Shown here piece by piece: positions 1-9,379 of a stretch of 64,000 nt of DNA. The DNA lies in the NCBI GenBank assembly GCA_949358305.1, contig OX442314.1, positions 52,957,369 through 53,021,368 of the forward strand. Direction: 5' to 3'. Position 1 is the stretch's first letter. Each line of letters begins with the position of its first letter. The DNA is from Strigamia acuminata (Eukaryota; Arthropoda; Chilopoda; Geophilomorpha; Linotaeniidae). Under the pieces are notes generated by a model. The model saw nothing but the letters and a program-made list of their open reading frames with translations, did not search any database and was not told the DNA's origin. A program made the translations under genes and the position numbers.

Positions 1-991
1 CTTTTTCGGTATGAACGTATTCCGTTACCACGAGTAGCATCGGTATTGTTGAGAATCGGTTCCTTCACCTGATGGTGCCAAAGCAGTCTGTTTTACAGTA
101 ACCACGAGTAGCACCAAGTGTTTGGCAAGCTGATTCTCATGGTATTCGATGCCAAAGCAGTCGGTCTATTATTAGTACCGCGAGAGATAAAACTGCTGTG
201 CGGAGCCGCGAGCTATCGACCCCTGTGTACGTGGTACCGTCAACCACTCGATGGACGACCGTGCTGCGACGCCGGGGACGCTTGATACCGTTCTGCATGG
301 CAAGGCGTATATTCTAATCGATGGCAATTGTGTGTTGCGACGGGAAGCTTAATCTTCATTTTATTTATAACAGCAAAACTTAAACTCGACAACCAGTTGG
401 ACCAAAATCAAGTCAGAAGACTTAATCTCATATTGAACTCAATATAACCGATAAGTTGACGACAACTTATTCCCGAAATATCTAAATAAGAATTCACAAC
501 GATATGAATTAAATATAATTCATAAGTGGAATATTGATAAGTAAATGAATACATTTACTTACACCAATATCCTCCCAAAGTTGTGGCGGTGCAGATAAAG
601 TCAACCGCAATGCTCAGATCATTCGATTTATCGACGTGCGATAGTTTACACAGCGAACCAAGGAAACCAGCGAAGCCGTATCGGACTCCAGGACACAGCC
701 ATCCGGCTTAAGATGACATCTATAATCAGGTCGAGCGATGGGGAAACCGCTCCCTTATCCCAGACACGTAATGATATTATTTTAGGACCAATTGGCCTAT
801 GCTTTGTATAGTTTAATAGTCAGTTAACTTGCCAAATGTCGGCATTAGTCCTATGTATAATTTAGCCTTGATATTATTGTTTACCAACAATAAACTGTCT
901 TGTATTTATCTCGTATTGTATTCACTGTTTATTTATTGCGATCTCTTCCCGGTACCATTGTTAAATGGGAGTTGTGGTCGTCACCGTCACA
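1..991 (+). repeat. LTR, subfamily A, 3' half
   Basis: This is the R/U5 side of a long LTR whose first 911 bases lie outside the window. It ends in CACA at 991, followed by CG and the primer binding site. It contains an AATAAA signal at 889-894. Comparison with 6490-8391 gives the full LTR length of 1902 bp. Confidence 0.9.
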
Positions 992-1620
992 CGTGGAGGT
1001 CCCACCGAGATTAGGTTGCAATTAAATTCGATTGAATTGCAACAGTGAATATTGGAGATAAATATTTAACTAAAAGATTTAAGTTAAAAATAGACAGATT
1101 AAATTTTCAGTTTATATTTCCATGTGAAGAAGTTAAACTGATGAAATAGAAATACGTAGTAGATTTTCCTTCATTATTTTCGTTTGAAGATTTTAGGGAT
1201 TTCAAAGACTACCACCTAATCTCACACGTGGAGGTCCCACCGAGATTAGGTTGCAATTAAATTCGATAGAATTGTAAAAGTGAATTTTGAGATAAATATT
1301 TAACTAAAAGATTTAGTTAAAAAACAGACAAGTTTCAAACCATGTTTATTTTCTTGAGAAACACCAAAACAGTCCTTTAACTAGGAATTTCGGAAGTTAT
1401 AGACCTATCACACGATCACTGAAATAGGTTGCAAATTAATTCGATCGAATTGCAAAAGCGAATCTTGAATCCGATATTAACTAAAAAATTTTAGTTAAAA
1501 CAGACAAATAGATTTTCAGTTTATATTTTCATGTGAAAAGTTAAACTGACGAAATGGAAACGTTTAGTGAACTCTCTTTACTATTTTCGTTCGACAATTT
1601 AAGGAATACGAAGTATTTTA
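992..1620 (+). repeat. Three tandem leader repeats, one with a second primer site
   Basis: The leader opens with three degenerate copies of a unit of about 200-230 bp, starting near 992, 1222 and 1410. Each copy has a block like AGGTTGCAATTAAATTCGAT followed by a run resembling ATTTAACTAAAAGATTTAG. The second copy repeats the LTR tail TCACACG and a full tRNA-Gln primer site at 1229-1247. In the third copy the primer site has decayed. Confidence 0.75.
994..1012 (+). other. Primer binding site, tRNA-Gln
   Basis: TGGAGGTCCCACCGAGATT is complementary to the 3' end of animal tRNA-Gln including its CCA tail. It lies two bases (CG) after the end of the LTR, the usual spacing for Ty3/gypsy elements. 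Confidence 0.85.
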
Positions 1621-4521
1621 AATAAGAAATCAAAAAAGTTTCGAGTGAAATAAGAATACAGATATTTTTTTTCGAAGTTTGTTTTATTTCGAAAAGCTAA
1701 AAACATACAAGTTTAGAAGGCGGACTTCTTACGAATTTATCTTTCCACCTGAAAAGTTAAAACGAAGAAAACACCGCAACTATTTGGAAATATTTACAAG
1801 AAATTAAGTTTCCTGTAACTGTACGTCGACACCGATAGCCAGCGACCACGCGCCATAGCAATACGCGTCGATCTCCGTATCAAACGCAGCAGGGAAACTA
1901 CTCAAACCTTCAACGCAAGGTGCGAACGAATGCTTGGAAATTATGGCGGACAACAGATAAAAGACAGCGGAGAAATGTTACAGAAGGTTCGTAGAGATTT
2001 ATTTAAAGTGTCGCGAACTAATTTTTCCACTGCCATCGGTACCAAAGATAATTTAGTTGTTGGAGAAAAACAACACACTCCATTTCGCAGAAAAGATTTG
2101 CAAATCGAAATGAATATTACCTTTATTTGAAGGAATTAACTATTTTCACAAAAAGGAAAATTTTTCCTTCGGGACAATGGAAATTAAGAAAATATAAAAT
2201 GGCGGCGAATGAAGTTGCCGACCACGTAGAATAGTATTTTTTACATTGAAAGTTACGAATCACGATAAACGCTTTCCCTCGGAAAAGTAAAAGGATTTCA
2301 TTCAATCTTTCCTTTCGGAAATTTAACAGTGTTTTAAGTTTCCAACGATATTTGGGTCTCCCAAATTTTGAGAATTTCTAAATGAAATTTAGCTGTTTGA
2401 AAAACAACGAATATTTTTAGTAATCTAATCGGACATTTTCCCACATGATTTCTTAAAACCGGAATAACAAATCCATTTGTGGCTATGAACTTTGCCACAT
2501 GAAATATTTACGGAGCGAATATTTTTTGATTGGATTGAAGCTTTAAAATCAGATAGCTGATTTAAACGAAGAAAATAAGTTTCAAAGTAATTATTTTTCT
2601 TTCGGAAAAATCAAATAAATCACCGCTGATGAAAAAGTTGTATTTTTCCATTCGAAAAAACTAAGAATTGCACAAGATTTATCTTCTATTTTGAACATAG
2701 ATTTTATTCGGAAAAGGAAAGATTCTAGATACATTATTTTTCTCTAAAAAAATTAAGAATTTAGTCAATTTTCCTAAAGGTTAATGGAATGTCATCATAT
2801 ATTTCGTTCGTAATTTACGTGTTAAAGTTTAATCAGAAAAACGATTGAATATGTTTTATTTGCGATAAGTAAAAGAAAGGTTCTTTAAAAATGGAATTTC
2901 GATGCAAATCCCACAGTAAAGGGAATGTTATGTGTGAGCAATTAACGAAAAGTTGGAATAACTTCATTTTATTTCATTCAAAAGTAGTTGTGAAAAATCA
3001 ATTTCAAATATTTTTCAAAGAAAAATTATTTTTATCGGAAAAAAGTAATTTACATGTCCTCGCGCGGACCGAGTAGTAAACTGCTTAATTGTGACATCGA
3101 TACTGTTATTGTGTCACGTGTTATACGGAATTCCAAACCAGTGAATTACGAATTTTGGCGCGATAGGAATAGAAGTTTGACAGTGAAAGTTCTCCAGATT
3201 TGTCTTTTCATTTGAAAAGTTCAAATTGAGGAAATGCTGCAGCAGATGAAGGTATTTACGACAATTGAGATTTAAATATTCTTTCATTCAAAAGATAAAA
3301 GATCTCTGCAAAAACATCTCGTTATTAGAGATAAGGGGGACGAAAATTATTAAAACGAATAATCAAAGACACGTCCTTCGTAAATATCGCAAAGGAATAA
3401 CTAATTGTGAAAACAATTGTCCGCTCAGGAAAAGTGGAATTTAGCTAGATATTTTCTTTCGAAAAATCAAAGCAATTGTCATCAAAAAAGAAAGATTTGA
3501 TGAATAATTTTTACCCAAAAGTCTAAAGGATTGTCGAATAGTTTTCTCCCGAAAAACAAGTACACATTTGTACCAATAACTTTATCGTTTAAAGTAAAAT
3601 TTCGAATATTTTCTTTTGGAAGATTAGAGAATTAGATAATTTTTCTCGCAAAACAAATTTAAAGAATTTTAACGAATTTTTATTTGTTAAAAAAAAAATT
3701 TTGTTAAAAAAGGGGGAGATGGATGGTGAAAATTTATTTTTTCACACTCGAAAAATGAAATTTAAACCCGAAAAAGTAAAGACTTGGTCAAATTATTCTT
3801 CCTATTGGAAATGAATACACAATGTTGGGAATCGAAAATAGATTTCAATTACAAAGGAATGATTATTTGAACGATAATTGAATAAGAATAAGAAAAATTG
3901 AGAGTTTGAGAAAACTTTATTAAAGTTGTGGTTGTAACGATATCACACACTAACGGAATAATTAAAAGAAAAATATTTTTTGAAGAAAAGTTATTTAATT
4001 ATTTGGATTGGTAAAAATCCCAAAGTTCAAGAAGATTGAAGTAAGTTTATTTTATTTTCATTTGAAAAATACAATATTTTACGAATGTCTTCCCGAAGGA
4101 ATTTTATTTTATCGGTAAAATTGAATCTCGAAGGGAACGGACTTAGTAGAGAACTACTAAATAGATGTAACGTCCTTTATACCATTGGCCGACACTAACA
4201 TCCGCCAATCAGAAGTTGGGAGATCTAGGGATCCCCAGCCCCCTGCTATTAAAGGAGGACCAGATCAGATACTGATCATTCGCATCCAGACCAGACCAGA
4301 AGACGTGTTCCAGAGTCATCTTGACCACGCCGTCCCGATTTCAGTCACGATTCGAATTTTGTGCCGTGTAACCTGCAAAAGCTAACACGTGTCAAACAAA
4401 CGCGAAGTTTAATTTTATTTTGTCAAAAGTAAAGTTTAGAAGTGTTTCTTGTTGAAAAGTGTATTATATTCGTCTTCTTTATAAATTAAAGAATTAAAAT
4501 CGTCAGATTTTGAATTTTTTT
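1621..4521 (+). other. Long AT-rich non-coding leader of the gag-only element
   Basis: No open frame here has recognisable similarity to a protein. The stretch is built largely of degenerate short inverted motifs of the type TTTC-n-TTCGGAAAA or TTTCATTTGAAAAGT, for example near 1740, 2270, 2590, 2650 and 3210. The equivalent leader of the complete elements is only about 1 kb. The segment 4185-4280 (AGATCTAGGGATCCCCAGCC and flanks) is shared with 9176-9240 of element 1, so the last few hundred bases before gag are homologous between the two families. Confidence 0.6.
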
Positions 4522-5908
4522 ATGGCTCAAAAACCATTGAATATGATCGATCCAAAAGGAAATAATAAGCAGACAAACTTAAATTTAAGTTCTGTACCAC
4601 TTGGCGATCAAACAGAAAAGATTCCCGATCATTTTACTCTGTATTGTAATCGTCATGGACTGGATAAAACCAAGTTTAAAAATATAATCGAAGCTTCAGA
4701 CTATGTAAAAGCTAGGAACTGGCGAGATCGTACCCAATCTCAATCTTCACATCAAGATCCAGTACGGAATCCACAAACATCCAGTCGAAACTTAGTGAAT
4801 CAAGATTCTCATACTATGTTTCAAACATCCAGTAGGGGATCTAAGTTAGAAAAGTTTAAACCACCTAATTCGGTAGATAAGGGGGAAGAGAATTATAAAC
4901 CTAATAATTCTCATCCAGAGAGTTCGTTAACTAACCAGTCGGTTGTTCAGAACAAATTAAAACTCGTTTACAATCGAGATCAGCTAATTTCAGTTCGATA
5001 TGCTAATCCAGCTGAAGCACAACGATATGTGGCTAGCCTTAATCTGTCGATTAACCTACCGCTATCAAAAGAATTGGGAACCGTAAACAAAAGTTTTGGG
5101 CCACCAATATCAACGCAAAAGAAAGATGTTCGAGCTGTAAACAAACGTTTGCTGTCGCCGAATCCCTGCGATGGATTTACAACTTCGTTTTCCAATCCCA
5201 CGAAAAAAGAAGAGTAGTTTGCATACTCCAAACAAACGTTTGCAGTCAAATAACTTACAACAACGTGCCCGATCGCCAATCACAAACTCATGTTTGCGGA
5301 CGAATGATTTGTCTACCAAGAAGAGTCCCCAGCCAAGACAATTCTACCTAACACCCATTTCAAATCGGAAAAGGTTCAAACAAACTCTTTTTCCCTTGGA
5401 AAAGTATTACCAACACGATACGAGTACAAAAACAATAGTTTCAACTACTCAAATAAGAGGACCGTTCGATGGAACGTCTCAGGAAAAGAATACTTTCATC
5501 ACAAAACCGAAAGTTGAAAAAGTCTTGCTCAGTCGGTTTAATACTAGTTCAACCAGCAATGAGACCAACAAATATAAATATGGTGAGACTGGCTTACACC
5601 ATTCTGTTCCTGAAGCTACAAATTCACAAGAGGCCACCTTCACTTATGTCAGGAAATGTTTTCATTGTAAACAACCGGGACATACCAAACAAGATTGTCC
5701 CACATGGTCTAAACGAAAATTTAATGACCAACGTAAAAATTTTGATTATTCAAATGTGTCAAAAGACTCATTTAAACGACCCCGACAAAATTGGGTCACC
5801 ACCGAAGTATTAGAACAACGGTTTACGGAAATGGAAAACAGAATAACTGCAGTTATTAATAAGTCTATGTCCGACTTATTTGAGAAGCTTTCTCAACACA
5901 AAATGTAA
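4522..5908 (+). pseudogene. gag: Divergent gag, frame broken near 5200
   Basis: Two overlapping frames together match the two ends of the 778-residue Gag of the complete elements. The first, ATG 4522 to stop 5217, holds the N-terminal motif DQTEKIPDHFTLYC, compared with DQTEMIPDELTQFC in the full Gag. The second, open to 5908, holds a CX2CX4HX4C zinc knuckle (CFHCKQPGHTKQDC) and the conserved tail beginning RPRQNWVT. The short motif NKRL occurs on both sides of the break, which supports one ancestral frame disrupted at the A-rich run just before the 5217 stop. The middle capsid domain of the full Gag (PVFDGK to the end of the capsid) is not recognisable. Whether the product is used, by frameshifting or at all, cannot be told from sequence. 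The upstream TTG at 4510 is not a likely start. Confidence 0.7.
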
Positions 5909-6489
5909 GATCAAAAGATTTCCCGATTTCAGAGTAACAGAAAAATCCTTTCTCTATAAATCATGACCTCGTTTTCTAAAGAAAAGGGGAACAAAATATA
6001 AAAGTTAGAATTAACAAAATTTTGAAAGGTAATGCTACATTATTAAGACAACTAGTTTAATTAAATTAGTCAATTGTACAAAGAATACCAAGTGACTCCG
6101 GTCATGACAATTAAGGGGGACATTTTGATTCTTAATTGTCAACTCTTATCATCCGAAAGCTATTATTGTATATTTATAGCAATACATCTGACTAGGCATA
6201 TGAAATAAATATTTTGTGATAACACAAATGATGATTTTATGTATGACGAAAGTTTCTTCAAAAAGAAGACTTGGAAATAAATTCTGGACTTGAATTTAGG
6301 CTATTAGAAAAGATTATTTCGGCAGAAATCCAGAACTTAGATAATTCAAGTTAGTTTATGTAAACTCAAATTCGAAATTGGAAGTCACAGTATCTCCAAG
6401 ATACATCAAGTCCGAAAATAGCATTTATGCTAATTAGGAGAATAACGAAAACTCTATAAAATATTATATAGTTGTGTTATTAAGGGGGA
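5909..6489 (+). other. 3' non-coding region with two polypurine tracts
   Basis: No gene is seen. AATTAAGGGGGA occurs at 6109-6120 and ATTAAGGGGGA at 6479-6489, the second directly before the LTR. The first is an upstream duplicate about 370 bp away and is followed by CATTTTG rather than an LTR start. Confidence 0.65.
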
Positions 6490-8391
6490 TGTGTGACGGT
6501 TTTTAATGGCTATAAATGCCTATTTTCTATAGAAAAGCGCTGTTGTGTCATTATGACGGTATTTTTACAGTATTCTGTGTAAAACGGATATAATTCCTAA
6601 ATAAAGCTATTTATGAGGTTTCCATGATAAAAGATGATGTATTAATTAGTATTAATAACATTCCTACATGATATCAAGATATCACGACCAAATCACGATG
6701 ATTCGTCTACTAAAACCGCATTTGTCAATGCGCAATGTTGTCGCCAGATGGCGCGATCACGATTTAGCGGTAAATTCAAGATATGAATATAAAACATGTA
6801 AATAAATATAAAACTATATTTACTAGAACGAAACGAAGCTTTGTGAACATTAATATAAAGATATATTAATGTCTTTTGATGTTAAATACATTATAACTTC
6901 CATTTTCTGCGGGATAGAACATTTGGTGATCAATCGATCAACCGATCGATCTGATTGGTGGATCCATTTCCGGCCCTGGGTATCCAGTTCCGGTTGTGGT
7001 GAGAATTAGCATAATGCTCCTCCGTATCCACTTCCGGTGATACGGGATTGGAGGGATTCGTGGAACCCATGTTCCAATTGGATGACTGGATTAATCCTTA
7101 ATCCAGTCAGGTTATATAAACCCAAACAATCGGCCATTCCGCAGCTCTGTTTGATTATTTTCTGTTTGGTATTGTTACTTAAGAAATATGATTCGTTGTT
7201 CACGTAAAAAACCTTTTGGTTCTTTGTTGATTTATTCGCAAAGAACCGTTGCATGATTCTACAGAATCATGCCACCGCCGGCAATTGAAGTCGAAGTGCT
7301 GGGATTATTATGTTGCATAAATGTTACAGTCTACGGTTGCGACGCCGAAGGAGAACCCGCCGTTGTGCAATTCAGTATCCTCCGGACAGGACCAAGTTGT
7401 CTTTTTCGGTATGAACGTATTCCGTTACCACGAGTAGCATCGGTATTGTTGAGAATCGGTTCCTTCACCTGATGGTGCCAAAGCAGTCTGTTTTACAGTA
7501 ACCACGAGTAGCACCAAGTGTTTGGCAAGCTGATTCTCATGGTATTCGATGCCAAAGCAGTCGGTCTATTATTAGTACCGCGAGAGATAAAACTGCTGTG
7601 CGGAGCCGCGAGCTATCGACCCCTGTGTACGTGGTACCGTCAACCACTCGATGGACGACCGTGCTGCGACGCCGGGGACGCTTGATACCGTTCTGCATGG
7701 CAAGGCGTATATTCTAATCGATGGCAATTGTGTGTTGCGACGGGAAGCTTAATCTTCATTTTATTTATAACAGCAAAACTTAAACTCGACAACCAGTTGG
7801 ACCAAAATCAAGTCAGAAGACTTAATCTCATATTGAACTCAATATAACCGATAAGTTGACGACAACTTATTCCCGAAATATCTAAATAAGAATTCACAAC
7901 GATATGAATTAAATATAATTCATAAGTGGAATATTGATAAGTAAATGAATACATTTACTTACACCAATATCCTCCCAAAGTTGTGGCGGTGCAGATAAAG
8001 TCAACCGCAATGCTCAGATCATTCGATTTATCGACGTGCGATAGTTTACACAGCGAACCAAGGAAACCAGCGAAGCCGTATCGGACTCCAGGACACAGCC
8101 ATCCGGCTTAAGATGACATCTATAATCAGGTCGAGCGATGGGGAAACCGCTCCCTTATCCCAGACACGTAATGATATTATTTTAGGACCAATTGGCCTAT
8201 GCTTTGTATAGTTTAATAGTCAGTTAACTTGCCAAATGTCGGCATTAGTCCTATGTATAATTTAGCCTTGATATTATTGTTTACCAACAATAAACTGTCT
8301 TGTATTTATCTCGTATTGTATTCACTGTTTATTTATTGCGATCTCTTCCCGGTACCATTGTTAAATGGGAGTTGTGGTCGTCACCGTCACA
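6490..8391 (+). repeat. LTR, subfamily A, full length (1902 bp)
   Basis: The LTR starts TGTGTGACGG directly after a polypurine tract and ends CACA directly before CG and the primer site. A TATA box lies at 7113-7120, the polyadenylation signal AATAAA at 8289-8294, a hairpin GCATGATTC/GAATCATGC at 7251-7272, and a CCAGATGGCGC motif at 6744-6754. It is shared: it is the 3' LTR of the gag-only unit and also serves as the 5' LTR of element 1. Compared with the subfamily B LTRs it carries about 140 bp more, mostly in U3, and many substitutions. Confidence 0.9.
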
Positions 8392-9379
8392 CGTGGAGGT
8401 CCCACCGAGATTAGGTTGCAATTAAATTCGTTTGAATTGCAACAGTGAATATTGGAGATAAATATTTTAACTAAAAAATTAGTTAAAGAACAGACAATTA
8501 GATTTTCAGTTTATATCTCCGTACGAAGAAAGTAAACTGATGAAATAGAATTACGTAGTGGATTTTCCTTCATTATTTTCGCTCGAAAATTTAAGGGATC
8601 TCGAAGACTACCAACTAATCTCACATGTGAAAGTTCCACTGAAGATTAGGATTTGCAATTAACTCGATAGAATTAAAAAAAGTGAATTTTCTCGAGAAAA
8701 AATGAATAATTCAATTCTACACAAAAGAATTGCAACAAATTACTGTTAAAGATCTATCTCATGATGTCGAGATAAGTTTTAATCGAAGTTTTTCAAAAAT
8801 TCGGAGAATTGGAAATAACAAGAATTCGTAGAAGAAGTATATTTAGATATTTGCTTTATTCTTGAAAAGATAAAAGTAAAAAACAACAAATCTAAACATG
8901 TTTTACGAATCACAAGAAAAAGAAAAATCTTGCAGAAATGGAATTTCGAAGTAAGTCCAGTCTTTAAAGAAAAGTTACAATAATTGGAAACAATTTACAA
9001 GAGTTGAAATGAATTTATTTTATTTCATACAAATTTGGGAAAATATTTACGAATATCTCTCGAAAGAATTTTATGTTATCGGTAAATTCTAAAGATTTCG
9101 AAAGGAACGGACTTTGGAGAGAACTGTTAAACGAACATACTACGTCTGACATTTTGTGGTTGATATTGAATCAGCCAATCAGGAGCTAGGAGATCTAGGG
9201 ATCCCCAGCCCCCTACTATTAAAGAAGGATCAGATCAGTTATTGATCATTCGCTTCCAAACCAGACTTACGAGACGTGCTCCAGTAACTATTCTGACCGC
9301 ACCAACCGATTCTAGTTACGATTCGAAGTTTTCCCATCGCTAATTATTTTAAAGACCGATTCAATTATATTTTTATAAA
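8392..9379 (+). promoter_or_regulatory. Leader of element 1 with candidate splice donor
   Basis: This is non-coding leader of about 1 kb. TTTCGAA followed by GTAAGT at 8951 is a good 5' splice-site match. It is the most plausible donor for a subgenomic ORF3 message when paired with the acceptor at 16815. The segment 9176-9240 is shared with the gag-only unit. Use of the donor is inferred, not shown. Confidence 0.45.
8394..8412 (+). other. Primer binding site, tRNA-Gln (element 1)
   Basis: The 19-base tRNA-Gln match is the same as at 994. A decayed second copy (TGTGAAAGTTCCACTGAAGATT-like) is seen around 8627-8650, showing that the leader duplication predates the split of the two families. 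Confidence 0.85.

Larger units (their letters stand above)
1..8391 (+). mobile_element. Gag-only, non-autonomous LTR retrotransposon (5' end outside window)
   Basis: The unit has an LTR at each end. Positions 1-991 match 7401-8391 at a constant offset of 7400 with no difference that I noticed. A tRNA-Gln primer site follows the first LTR and a polypurine tract precedes the second. Between them lies only a broken gag-like frame (4522-5908); no protease, reverse transcriptase, integrase or ORF3 is present. Its gag and leader are clearly diverged from those of the complete elements next door, so it is a separate lineage rather than a simple deletion of them. It would need enzymes from an autonomous relative. 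The near identity of its LTRs suggests recent insertion or gene conversion. The layout resembles the TR-GAG elements described from plants; that comparison is my inference. Confidence 0.8.

Noticed and set aside
829-1014. Small repeated frame at the LTR end (also at 8229, 20605, 22370, 34746)
   Set aside because: It spans the polyadenylation signal, U5 and primer site. It is conserved only because the LTR is repeated, and the fused version at 20605-20991 just reads through the LTR-LTR junction.
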